In this document: positions 6,059 through 14,228 of the stretch, piece after piece
Position numbering within the stretch: the stretch's first letter is position 1
Layout: each line of letters starts with the position of its first letter
Origin: CAZFVY01 sp964522665
GTDB lineage: Bacteria; Verrucomicrobiota; Verrucomicrobiia; Limisphaerales; CAZFVY01
Length of the DNA: 30,938 nt
Direction: 5' to 3'
Assembly: GCA_964522665.1 (NCBI GenBank)
Contig: CAZFVY010000088.1
Span: 1-30,938, forward strand
Program-made: the position numbers and the translations under genes
Notes under the pieces: model-generated
Told to the model about the DNA's origin: nothing
Database searches by the model: none
What the model saw: the letters and a program-made list of their open reading frames with translations, nothing else

Positions 6059-7303
6059 ATGATCAAATTCCCTCTCGCCCTGGCGGTCGCGCTGTGTAGC
6101 GTTTCGGCGGCGAACGCCAAGGATTATTACCTCCACTCGTTCAAGCGCGTCCAATTGAGCGACGTGTTTTATTCCGAGGGCGCCAGCTTCGGTGACTTCA
6201 ACCGCGACGGCAAGAATGACATCGTTTCGGGCCCGTACTGGTACGAAGGGCCTGACTTCACCAAGAAGCACGAGATTTATCCGCCGGCGCCGTTCGATCC
6301 CGCCAATTACTCGAAGAATTTTTTCGCCTTCGTCTATGACTTCAATCACGACGGCTGGCCGGATGTGCTGGTAGTCGGTTTTCCAGGCGAGGACACCTCG
6401 TGGTACGAGAACCCAAAGGGACGCGAAGGGCATTGGCAGCGGCACGTGGTGTTTCAGACGACGGATAACGAGTCGCCGACTTTTACTGATCTGACCGGCG
6501 ACGGCAAACCAGAGTTGGTCTGCAACTCGGGCGGGTATTTCGGCTACGCGTCACCGGATTGGAATGATCCCGGCAAGCCGTGGACGTTCCATCCGATCAC
6601 GCCGAAGGTGGGTTGGCAGCGGTTCACGCACGGGATGGGCGTGGGCGATGTCAATGGCGACGGACGCATGGACCTGCTTGAAAAGGATGGTTGGTGGGAA
6701 CAGCCGCCTTCGTTGGTGGGTGACCCGGTCTGGGTGAAACATCCGTTTAATTTCGGCAACGGCGGCTCGCAGATGTACGCCTACGACGTCGATGGCGACG
6801 GTTTGAACGACGTGGTGACGAGCTTGCAGGCGCACGGTTACGGCTTGGTCTGGTTCCAACAGACGCGGGAGAATGGGCAGATCAGCTTCAAGCAGCACAT
6901 GATCATGAACAAGGAGCCGAACGAGAATAAGTATGGCGTCGGCTTCAGCCAATTGCACGCGGTGGACCTGATCGACATGGATGGCGACGGCCTCAAGGAC
7001 ATCGTGACCGGCAAGCGTTATTGGGCGCACGGCGCCCACGGCGATCCCGATCCGCTCGGCGCGCCGGTGCTCTATTGGTTCAAGCTGGAGCGGAACAAGA
7101 AGCACGAGGTCGATTTCGTGCCGTACATGATCGACAACAATTCCGGCGTGGGAACCCAAGTCGTGGCCGGCAAGGTCGCGGGCGGCAAATTCCCGGACGT
7201 CGTGGTCGGGAACAAGAAGGGAACGTTCGTCTTCATCCACGAGGCCAAGAAGGTGAGCAAGGCCGAATGGGAAAAAGCGCAGCCGAAGCCGCGTGAACCG
7301 TGA
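6059..7303 (+). CDS. Exported FG-GAP/VCBS repeat protein
   Basis: The frame is open from 5795, but the ATG at 6059 begins a clear signal peptide (MIKFPLALAVALCSVSAANA, then KDYY), giving 414 residues. The mature protein has repeated calcium-binding-like FG-GAP loops: DFNRDGKNDIVSG, DFNHDGWPDVLVV, DLTGDGKPELV, DVNGDGRMDLLEK, DVDGDGLNDVVTS and DMDGDGLKDIVTG. These predict a seven-bladed beta-propeller like integrin alpha N-domains. Such proteins are abundant in Planctomycetes and Verrucomicrobia and often sit beside propeller/heme dehydrogenases; their role (binding, scaffold or enzyme) is unknown. It leads the same-strand gene series, 48 bp before the next gene. Confidence 0.88.
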   Translation: MIKFPLALAVALCSVSAANAKDYYLHSFKRVQLSDVFYSEGASFGDFNRDGKNDIVSGPYWYEGPDFTKKHEIYPPAPFDPANYSKNFFAFVYDFNHDGWPDVLVVGFPGEDTSWYENPKGREGHWQRHVVFQTTDNESPTFTDLTGDGKPELVCNSGGYFGYASPDWNDPGKPWTFHPITPKVGWQRFTHGMGVGDVNGDGRMDLLEKDGWWEQPPSLVGDPVWVKHPFNFGNGGSQMYAYDVDGDGLNDVVTSLQAHGYGLVWFQQTRENGQISFKQHMIMNKEPNENKYGVGFSQLHAVDLIDMDGDGLKDIVTGKRYWAHGAHGDPDPLGAPVLYWFKLERNKKHEVDFVPYMIDNNSGVGTQVVAGKVAGGKFPDVVVGNKKGTFVFIHEAKKVSKAEWEKAQPKPREP

Positions 7304-7351
7304 CGTAGATTCACGTTTGAATTCGCCATTGCCAATGCCGTCCAACAGGTC

Positions 7352-9250
7352 ATGAAACTGAGAATCTCGCTTTGCGTTTTGCTCTCCGGCGCCGCGCTCA
7401 TCGGCGGAGCGGTTTACGCGGATACGATCACGATCCCGCCGGCGACCGCGCCGACGGGTGGCCCGAAATTCGCCGGACTCGCGCCGGAGGAGGCGGCCAA
7501 GGCGATGCTGATGCCGCCCGGTTTCAACGCCACGCTCTTCGCGGGCGAGCCGGACGTGAAACAGCCGATCGCGTTCGCCATCGATGATCGCGGACGGATT
7601 TGGGTGGCCGAGGCGTACACGTACCCCGTGCGCGCCGCCGAGGGTCAGGGCAAGGATCGCATTCTGGTCTTCGAGGACACCAACGGCGACGGCAAGTTCG
7701 ATAAGCGGACGGTGTTCATGGAGGGGTTAAATCTGGTCAGCGGATTGGAAGTCGGCTTCGGCGGTGTGTGGGTTGGGGCCGCGCCTTACTTCATGTTCAT
7801 TCCGGTGAAGGACGGCGAGACCAAACCGGCCGGGCCGCCGCAGATATTGCTCGATGGCTGGGCGTATGAGGACACCCATGAGACGTTGAACACGTTCACT
7901 TGGGGGCCGGATGGCTGGCTCTATGGATGCCACGGGGTGTTTACGCACTCGAAGGTTGGCCGGCCGGGAACGCCTGATAGTCAGCGCACGCCGCTGAACG
8001 CCGGCATCTGGCGTTATCATCCGGTCAAACGGACTTTCGAGGTCTTCGCGGAAGGATCGAGCAATCCGTGGGGGATCGATTTCGACGAGCACGGCCAATG
8101 CATCATTGAGGCGTGCGTCATTCCGCACCTTTATCACATGATCCAAGGCGGCCGGTTTGAGCGGCAGGCGGGCCAGCATTTCAACCCGTACGTCTATGAC
8201 GACATCAAGACGATTGCGGACCATCTGCACTATCGCGGCAACCAATGGAATGACAACGATCGCCGTGGCAGCGACGACCTCGGCGGCGGGCACGCGCACG
8301 CCGGCGGGATGGTCTATCTCGGCGACAATTGGCCGGCGCAGTACCGCGGCAAGTTTTTCATGAACAACATCCACGGCAGCCGGTTGAATATGGACGTGCT
8401 GGAGCCAAAGGGTTCTGGCTTCGTCGGGCATCACGGCGCCGATTTTGTCTATTTCAACGATTCCTGGTCCCAAATCGTGAACCTCGAGTACGGGCCGGAC
8501 GGCTCCGTGTTTCTGATCGATTGGTACGACAAGAATCAATGCCACGACCGCAAGCCCGAAGTCCACGATCGGTCGAACGGGCGCATCTTCAAGATTTCCT
8601 ACGGCAAGCCCGCGGCGCCGCTGGGAGATTTGTCGAAAATGAGCGACGCGAAATTGGTGCAACTGCAACTGCACAAAAACGAGTGGTACGTCCGGCATGC
8701 CCGTCGCATTCTCCAGGAGCGCGCGCAGAAAAATGGCGCCAACCCGAAGGTCAAGGCGGCGCTGGTGAAGATTCTCAAGGAGAATCCCGACCCGGCGCGC
8801 CAACTGCGGGCGTTGTGGGCCTTGGGCGTCACCGGTGGTTTGACCGAAGAGGTCGCGTTGCCCCAACTGAAGAACCCGGACGCTTACGTGCGCGCTTGGA
8901 CGATTCAATTGCTGGCGGAAAACCAAAACCCCACCGTGAATTTATCCGCTGATCAGGTGGCGGAATATAAGCGGTTGGCCGCTTCGGACCCGTCGCCGGT
9001 CGTGCGTCTTTACCTGGCGTCGGCCTTGCAACGCGCGCCGGTGGACCAACGCTGGGACGCGCTGACCGCCTTGTGCGAACATGGTGAGGACGCGGGTGAC
9101 CACAATTTGCCGTTGATGTATTGGTACGCCGCGGAGCCGTGCGTCGCCAAGGACGCGACCCGCGCGGTCGCGCTGCTGGGACACGCCAAGATACCGTTGC
9201 TGCGTGAATACATCACCCGCCGGATGGCCGCCGCCGCCGCGGGCAAATAA
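7352..9250 (+). CDS. PVC-type membrane-bound dehydrogenase-like propeller with HEAT repeats, no heme site
   Basis: This 632-residue protein has a signal peptide (MKLRISLCVLLSGAALIGGAVYA). A beta-propeller covers about residues 45-415: MLMPPGFNATLFAGEPDV, IDDRGRIWVAEAYTYP, DTNGDGKFDKRTVF, GPDGWLYGCHG, SSNPWGIDFDEHG and GPDGSVFLIDWYDKNQC. HEAT-like repeats run from about 430 to 625 (VRHARRILQERA, LRALWALGV, YVRAWTIQLLAE). This matches the membrane-bound dehydrogenase domain family (TIGR02604/DUF7133 type). Canonical family proteins continue into a C-terminal heme domain with CxxCH, but this one stops before it. The missing part is encoded by the next gene. It is presumably periplasmic and oxidises sugars or polyols; the substrate is unknown. 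Confidence 0.88.
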   Translation: MKLRISLCVLLSGAALIGGAVYADTITIPPATAPTGGPKFAGLAPEEAAKAMLMPPGFNATLFAGEPDVKQPIAFAIDDRGRIWVAEAYTYPVRAAEGQGKDRILVFEDTNGDGKFDKRTVFMEGLNLVSGLEVGFGGVWVGAAPYFMFIPVKDGETKPAGPPQILLDGWAYEDTHETLNTFTWGPDGWLYGCHGVFTHSKVGRPGTPDSQRTPLNAGIWRYHPVKRTFEVFAEGSSNPWGIDFDEHGQCIIEACVIPHLYHMIQGGRFERQAGQHFNPYVYDDIKTIADHLHYRGNQWNDNDRRGSDDLGGGHAHAGGMVYLGDNWPAQYRGKFFMNNIHGSRLNMDVLEPKGSGFVGHHGADFVYFNDSWSQIVNLEYGPDGSVFLIDWYDKNQCHDRKPEVHDRSNGRIFKISYGKPAAPLGDLSKMSDAKLVQLQLHKNEWYVRHARRILQERAQKNGANPKVKAALVKILKENPDPARQLRALWALGVTGGLTEEVALPQLKNPDAYVRAWTIQLLAENQNPTVNLSADQVAEYKRLAASDPSPVVRLYLASALQRAPVDQRWDALTALCEHGEDAGDHNLPLMYWYAAEPCVAKDATRAVALLGHAKIPLLREYITRRMAAAAAGK

Positions 9251-9302
9251 GTGACTGGGAATGCGCCGACGGCTTGGTGCGGGTGGGATGATTCGCCGGC
9301 GA

Positions 9303-9358
9303 GGCGCGCAATGGGCGCTCGGTGGCGCCGCTTCGCGGCCCGGACGCCGCGGCGCGCC
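9303..9358. repeat. Large palindromic element between dehydrogenase and heme gene
   Basis: Outer arms GGCGCGC (9303-9309) and GCGCGCC (9352-9358) pair perfectly. An inner hairpin CGCGGC-CCGGAC-GCCGCG (9334-9351) sits within. It occupies the 132-bp spacer between two genes that are normally one. There is no T-run, so it is unlike a simple intrinsic terminator. It may be an inserted palindromic repeat, or an attenuator setting the ratio of the two proteins. Confidence 0.65.
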
Positions 9359-9382
9359 TTCCCTACCTTACGCTGGCGCCTC

Positions 9383-11149
9383 GTGAAAACGCTCCTGGGA
9401 AACTGTCAGCTAGTCTGCATGTTAGTCGCCGCGCTGGTCACCGCGGGGTTGCGGGCGCAGGAGGCCGCGCCGAATCAGAACGCGACGTTGGCTCCGTTGG
9501 TGCAATTGTTGAAGCAGAGCGCCGACCCGCAGCTTCAACTCGACATCCTGCGCGGCTTGAGCGCGGCGTTGGCGAGTCAGCGGCGCGTGTCGATGCCGGA
9601 TGGTTGGGCGGAACTGGAAACCCAACTGGCGCAGAGCGCGAACGCCGAAGTGCGCGAAAAGACGTTGGCGTTGTCGCTCAAATTTGGCAGCGAACGGGCG
9701 CTGGCCGCGTTGCGGCTTACGCTGGCGGATGCGGCGGCGGAAGTTCAGACTCGCCGCCAAGCTCTCGACGCGTTGATCGCGGCCAAGGATGCCGCGCTGC
9801 CGCCGGTGTTGCAGGCTTTACTGAAAGAGCCGGCGCTCCGGGCGGCGGCCTTGCGCGGGCTGGCGATGTATGACGACCCGCAGAGCGCGGCGGCCATTTT
9901 GGCGGTGTATCCGGCGCTGGGCGCGACGGAGAAACGGGACGCGCTGAATACGCTGGCTTCCCGCGTGGCGTTGGCGAAACCGCTGCTGGCCGCCGTGAGC
10001 CGCCACGAGATTCCCGCCAAGGACCTGACCGCGGACTTGGTGCGGCAATTGCGCAACCTGAAAAACGCCGAACTCGACCAGGCGATTGAAACGGTCTGGG
10101 GCGCCGTTCACGACAGCAACGCGGACAAGCAGAAGGAGATCGATCACTACAAGCAACTATATCGCGCCGCCGGGGCCACGCCCGGGGACGCGGCGCGCGG
10201 ACGCGCCGTCTTCGCGCGCACTTGTCAGCAGTGTCACACCTTGTTCGGCGTCGGCGGGCAGGTTGGGCCGGACCTGACCGGGTCGAATCGCGCCGACCTC
10301 GATTACATCCTGCAAAACATCGTCGATCCGAACGCCATTATTCCGAACGATTATCGGTCGTGGACGCTGGAGGCGACGGACGACCGCGTCATCACGGGCG
10401 TGGTCAAGCAGCAGGACGCGACGTCGGTGACCATCGCGACGCCGAATGAATTGCTGGTGATTCCGCGCAAAGAAATCAAGTCGTTGCAGCAGGGCCAGCT
10501 TTCGATGATGCCGGAGGGGATACTGACCCAGTTCAACGATCAGGAGGTTCGCGATCTCATTTTCTATCTCAGCCGCGCCAAGCAAGCGCCGTTGGCGGCG
10601 ACGGCGGATACGGTGGCGCTCTTTTTCAACGGCAAGGATTTTACCTACTGGGACGGTGACCCAGACGTGTGGCGCGTTGAGAACGGGGAAATCGTAGGGC
10701 GTGTCAACTCGGGCGTCAAAGAGGCCCAGTGGCTGAGGAGCCAGCTTTTGCTCGGTGATTTCCGGCTCACGGCGAAAGTGAAGCTCACGCCGGATAGCGC
10801 CGGCGGCGGCGTCGAGTTCCGCGGGCGGCGCGTGGGCGACGCCCCGTTTACCGGTTATCTGGCCGGCGTCGGCGCGGGACGCTGGGGCAAGCTGAGCGAG
10901 GAGAGTGGGCGCGGCGCGCTGGCGGACGCGCCGGCGAACCTGTCGGTCCGGCCCGGTGATTGGAATAGCCTTGAAATTACGGCGATCGGCGGAATAGTCC
11001 GCATTTCATTGAACGGCCAACCTGCCGCTGGCTTGGACGACGCGGCTGGGTCCAAGCAGGGAGTCATGGCGCTGGAATTGAGCGGCGGCGTGGCAGCGGA
11101 GGCGCATTTCAAAGACTTTCAGTTGGAATTGAACCCGAACCCCCGCTGA
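9383..11149 (+). CDS. Exported HEAT-repeat / c-type heme / DUF1080 protein
   Basis: The frame is open from 9251, but the upstream part translates a palindrome. GTG 9383 begins a good signal peptide (VKTLLGNCQLVCMLVAALV..LRA-QE), giving 588 residues. HEAT-like helices span about 30-260. A heme-binding domain follows with C281-QQ-C284-H285, then LFGVGGQVGPDLTGSNR, DYILQNIVDPNAIIPNDYR and SMMPEGILTQ, the Planctomycete/Verrucomicrobium heme domain (TIGR02603 type). From about 410 to the end is a DUF1080 (3-keto-disaccharide hydrolase) fold: LFFNGKDFTYWDGDPDVWRVENGEIVG, with segment starts at about 411 and GGGVEFRG later. The first part continues the HEAT region truncated in the preceding gene. 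A periplasmic electron-accepting and keto-glycoside-cleaving role is inferred. Confidence 0.85.
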   Translation: MKTLLGNCQLVCMLVAALVTAGLRAQEAAPNQNATLAPLVQLLKQSADPQLQLDILRGLSAALASQRRVSMPDGWAELETQLAQSANAEVREKTLALSLKFGSERALAALRLTLADAAAEVQTRRQALDALIAAKDAALPPVLQALLKEPALRAAALRGLAMYDDPQSAAAILAVYPALGATEKRDALNTLASRVALAKPLLAAVSRHEIPAKDLTADLVRQLRNLKNAELDQAIETVWGAVHDSNADKQKEIDHYKQLYRAAGATPGDAARGRAVFARTCQQCHTLFGVGGQVGPDLTGSNRADLDYILQNIVDPNAIIPNDYRSWTLEATDDRVITGVVKQQDATSVTIATPNELLVIPRKEIKSLQQGQLSMMPEGILTQFNDQEVRDLIFYLSRAKQAPLAATADTVALFFNGKDFTYWDGDPDVWRVENGEIVGRVNSGVKEAQWLRSQLLLGDFRLTAKVKLTPDSAGGGVEFRGRRVGDAPFTGYLAGVGAGRWGKLSEESGRGALADAPANLSVRPGDWNSLEITAIGGIVRISLNGQPAAGLDDAAGSKQGVMALELSGGVAAEAHFKDFQLELNPNPR

Positions 11150-11163
11150 GAAAGAATGACTCG

Positions 11164-11823
11164 ATGCTGAAATGTTCCACTTCCCTCTGGTCCGCCGATC
11201 TCGGCGCCCTGGCCGCGGAAATGCGGCGGGTCGAGCCGTATTCCGAGCGCTTCCACATCGATGTCGCCGACGGACACTACGTCAAGAACCTGCTGTTTTT
11301 TCCGGACCAAGTTAAAGCGTTGCGGCCGCACAGTCGGCTGCCGTTCGAGGTTCATCTAATGACGACCGATTCGCTTGGGTGGATCGACCCGTTCGTCGAA
11401 GCGGGCGCGGACATCATCATTTTCTGTTTCGACTCGACGCCCGACCCGGGCGGCGTCCTGAAGGCGATCCGGGCGCGCGGCAAGCAGGCCGGGGTATCGC
11501 TTTTGATTAGCGAAGCGGCCGAGGTTTTGGAACCATACTGGGATGATTTGGACGTGGTGACCGTGGTGGGAACCGCGATGGGGATCAAAGGGGCGTCGAT
11601 GGATGCTTCGGTTCCGCAGAAAATCCGACAGTTGCGGCGGACCATCGGCGAACGGAAGCTGAACACGGTCATTGAGGCGGACGGCGGCATTCGTCGGGAA
11701 ACCGTGCCGATCCTGTGCGCCGCGGGCGCGGATTACATTGTTCCCGGCTCGCTGATGTTCAAAGAGGATCCGCCGGCGATGCGGCAGTGGCTGGCGACGT
11801 TGCGGCGTGACCCCGCGAATTGA
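11164..11823 (+). CDS. Ribulose-phosphate 3-epimerase family protein
   Basis: This 219-residue TIM barrel has the RPE active-site pattern: KCSTSLWSADL (3-13), H31 and D33 in HIDVADGHYVKNL, H64 in FEVHLMT, D173 in EADGGI, and GADYIVPGSLMF near the end. The four metal ligands are all present. However, the flexible loop after strand 6, normally TVNPGFGGQ, is replaced by VVGTAMGIKGASM (about 134-146). The substrate may therefore not be ribulose 5-phosphate; related epimerases act on allulose 6-phosphate and other sugars. It starts 14 bp after the heme/DUF1080 gene and its end overlaps the kinase gene by 17 bp, so the three are surely co-transcribed. Confidence 0.82.
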   Translation: MLKCSTSLWSADLGALAAEMRRVEPYSERFHIDVADGHYVKNLLFFPDQVKALRPHSRLPFEVHLMTTDSLGWIDPFVEAGADIIIFCFDSTPDPGGVLKAIRARGKQAGVSLLISEAAEVLEPYWDDLDVVTVVGTAMGIKGASMDASVPQKIRQLRRTIGERKLNTVIEADGGIRRETVPILCAAGADYIVPGSLMFKEDPPAMRQWLATLRRDPAN

Positions 11824-12721
11824 CATTTTGGGACTCGGTTGCACGGCGGTGGATGAGCTGCTGTACGTCGATGATTACCCGCCCGCGGACGGCAAACGCC
11901 GCGTGCTTCGCCGTGAGCGTCACTGTGGCGGACTGACCGCGACGGCGCTGGCCGCGGCCGCCCGCCTGGGGGCCAAATGCGCGTTCGCCGGCGCCTTGGG
12001 GAATGACCCACAGTCGAAATTTGTCGTAGCGGCGATGAAGGAGCAGGGGGTGGACATTCGGCCGGTGGTCCGGCGAGCTGGGGCGCTTCCCATTCAATCG
12101 GTCATCGTGGTGGACGAAAAGCGCCGAACGCGAACCATCTTTTTTGGAGTGGACCACGTGCGGGGCGCCGACGCGCGAAGTCCTTCGTCCGCGGTGATTC
12201 GCTCCGCGCGCGTGCTGCTGGTGGATAATTTTGGGATACCGGGTATGACGCGGGCGGCGCGGATCGCGCGCGCGGCGGGGATTCCGGTCGTCGCGGACTT
12301 CGAGGGGGCCGATCAAGATGGCTTCGCGAAATTGTTCGGGTTGGTCGATCACTTGATTTTGTCGGAGGAGTTCGCAGCGGAGTTGACCGGTCGGAACGAC
12401 CCGGCGGCGGCGGCGAAGAGTCTGTGGAACGCGGAGCGGAACGTGGTGATTGTGACCTGCGGCGCGAACGGCTGTGTCGTCATCGAGGCGGGCGGCGGCC
12501 CGGCGCGAATCCCCGCCTTCAAGGTGAAGGCCGTGGACACGACCGGTTGCGGGGATGTGTTTCACGGAGCCTACGCGGTCGGACTCGCGCGGGGAATCGG
12601 CCTGGAAGGACGGCTTCAGTTCGCGTCGGCCGCGGCGGCGTTGAAGGCGAGCCGTCCCGGCGGCTGGAGCGGGCTTCCCGACCGCGCGACCGTGGAAGGG
12701 TTTCTGAAATCTCATCTATGA
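11807..12721 (+). CDS. PfkB-family (ribokinase-like) sugar kinase
   Basis: This 304-residue protein begins with GTG inside the end of the epimerase gene. N-terminal signature: CGGLTATALAAAARLGAKCAF..GALGND (about 40-68). C-terminal PfkB signature: VDTTGCGDVFHGAYAVGLARG, with catalytic base D250 and anion hole G247-C-G (the usual GAG is GCG here). Members phosphorylate sugars such as ribose, fructose, 2-keto-3-deoxygluconate and tagatose 6-phosphate with ATP. Specificity is not readable from sequence. Its stop overlaps the next start as ATGA, giving tight translational coupling epimerase-kinase-isomerase. It probably supplies or consumes the phosphosugar used by the epimerase. Confidence 0.87.
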   Translation: MTPRIDILGLGCTAVDELLYVDDYPPADGKRRVLRRERHCGGLTATALAAAARLGAKCAFAGALGNDPQSKFVVAAMKEQGVDIRPVVRRAGALPIQSVIVVDEKRRTRTIFFGVDHVRGADARSPSSAVIRSARVLLVDNFGIPGMTRAARIARAAGIPVVADFEGADQDGFAKLFGLVDHLILSEEFAAELTGRNDPAAAAKSLWNAERNVVIVTCGANGCVVIEAGGGPARIPAFKVKAVDTTGCGDVFHGAYAVGLARGIGLEGRLQFASAAAALKASRPGGWSGLPDRATVEGFLKSHL

Positions 12722-14049
12722 AGACGCTCGAACTCGACTTGGAGAACGCGCTCGCCGAAGTCCCGGTCCTGGATGCTCACACGCACCTGGTTGGCGGACG
12801 CCTCGGGGCGCGGGGACTGCACGATATTCTGCTCTATCACATGGTGGTCAGCGATCTCTACGCGGCCGGTTGTCCATCCGGCGGACGGCTGACGCAATTT
12901 CCGTCCTGGCCGACGGACGCGGAAGCGGGCGAACGGGTGGTCGAGGCGCTGCCTTATCTGCGCCATATTCAGAACACGAGTTCATATTGGGCGGTGCGGC
13001 GGATTCTCACGGAGCTCTACGATTGGCGTGAGCCGATCACGCCGGACAATTGGCGGCGTCTCGACGGGTTGATTCGCGAACGCGCGGACGACCGCGTAGC
13101 GCAGCACGCGATTCTCGACCGATTGAATATTCGCCGGACCTGCACCGAGATCGCCCGGCGCGGGACCGGCGCGGACGACGCACGGCTGCAGTACGCGTTG
13201 GAGTGGGGGTTCTTCACGCGCTGCCAATGGGGTGAATTCGATACGGCGCTCTACGAATTGGAACGTTGCTGGGGCAAATCGCCCGACAGCCCGACGCCGA
13301 TCGGCGCCGGCGGACGCCCGCCGACCGAGCGGACGATTGGTTCGCTTGAGGATGTTCACGCCGCCGTCAACCACTACGTCGGCCACATTCCTTACGATCA
13401 GGTGATCTCGATGGCGACCCATATCTCCACCGACATCGACTTTCGCGCGGTGACGGACGCGGAGATGGCGGCGGCGCTGGAGCGGCGCAGTCAGGCCGGC
13501 GCGACCGAGCGCGATATTTACGCGTCGTATATCAACGAGGCGTTTTTGACCGCGCTCGAGCGCTACGCGGACCGAATTGTCTTCCAGTTCAGCCTTGGCG
13601 CGGAGCCGTTGCCGTTCGAGACGGGGAGCCGTCTGGCGCAACGGACTATCGCCCAACTCGGCGAAATGATCGGCCGGCATCCGCGGTTGCGGTTCCAATG
13701 CTTTCTCGCCAGCCGCCACGCGAATCAATCACTTTGCACGCTGGCGCGGGAATTGCCTAATTTCAGCCTGGCCGGTTATTGGTGGCACAACTTCTTCCCG
13801 GAGATCTTTCGGCAAGTCATCTCCGAGCGGCTGGACATGCTGCCGCTCAACAAACAGGTCGGCTTTTTCTCGGACGCCTATTGCGTCGAATGGACCTACG
13901 GCAAAGCGATCCTCGTGCGCAAACAGTTGGCTCGGGTCCTGGCGGACCGAGTGGGGCAGGGGCAATTCAGCGTGGACGAGGCGCTGTTGGTGGCGCGGTC
14001 GATCCTGTTCGAAAGCCCGCAAACGCTGCTTAAAATGGTACCGCGATGA
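12718..14049 (+). CDS. Uronate-isomerase-like (UxaC-type) amidohydrolase-fold protein
   Basis: The frame is open further upstream inside the kinase gene, but ATG 12718 overlapping the kinase stop (ATGA) is the natural start. It yields 443 residues. H21-x-H23 in VLDAHTHLVGG is the amidohydrolase metal motif. HDILLYHMVVSDLYAAGCP follows the glucuronate/uronate isomerase pattern, and the C-terminal PLNKQVGFFSDAYCVEW parallels the WFTDSRSF segment of UxaC with its conserved Asp. It is slightly shorter than classical UxaC (about 470) and quite diverged in the middle. Uronate isomerases convert glucuronate to fructuronate in the cytoplasm. With the adjacent kinase, epimerase and SDR it suggests uronate or rare-sugar catabolism. 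Confidence 0.75.
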   Translation: MKTLELDLENALAEVPVLDAHTHLVGGRLGARGLHDILLYHMVVSDLYAAGCPSGGRLTQFPSWPTDAEAGERVVEALPYLRHIQNTSSYWAVRRILTELYDWREPITPDNWRRLDGLIRERADDRVAQHAILDRLNIRRTCTEIARRGTGADDARLQYALEWGFFTRCQWGEFDTALYELERCWGKSPDSPTPIGAGGRPPTERTIGSLEDVHAAVNHYVGHIPYDQVISMATHISTDIDFRAVTDAEMAAALERRSQAGATERDIYASYINEAFLTALERYADRIVFQFSLGAEPLPFETGSRLAQRTIAQLGEMIGRHPRLRFQCFLASRHANQSLCTLARELPNFSLAGYWWHNFFPEIFRQVISERLDMLPLNKQVGFFSDAYCVEWTYGKAILVRKQLARVLADRVGQGQFSVDEALLVARSILFESPQTLLKMVPR

Positions 14050-14219
14050 AAGGAACCTTTCGATTTTCGGAAGCCATCTTTGGCGCGCGTAACTCGTTGG
14101 GTGGGCCGGGAAACGGCTTGGCAAGGACTGGGAACTACGGTAAGCAACTCGCCGGTTTCCTGCCGTGTCCGGCCGTTCGGATCGGACAGACGAAGAGATT
14201 GTTTTCGCTAACGAATTGA
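14046..14219 (+). CDS. Possible small ORF coupled to the isomerase gene
   Basis: An ATG at 14046 overlaps the isomerase stop (ATGA) and reads 57 codons to TGA at 14217-14219, filling most of the 179-bp space before the next gene. The peptide starts MKGTFRFSEAIFGARNS and has no recognisable domain, signal peptide or membrane segment. It may be chance or a leader peptide. I list it only because of its coupling and fit to the gap. Confidence 0.2.
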   Translation: MKGTFRFSEAIFGARNSLGGPGNGLARTGNYGKQLAGFLPCPAVRIGQTKRLFSLTN

Positions 14220-14228
14220 TTGAGCCGC

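Noticed and set aside
7727..8926. A 399-codon minus-strand frame opposite the dehydrogenase-like gene
   Set aside because: No domain is visible, and it lies wholly antisense to a gene with strong family motifs.
9251..9382. GTG 9251 as the start of the heme/DUF1080 gene
   Set aside because: It would translate the palindrome and place 44 residues before the signal peptide. GTG 9383 fits export.
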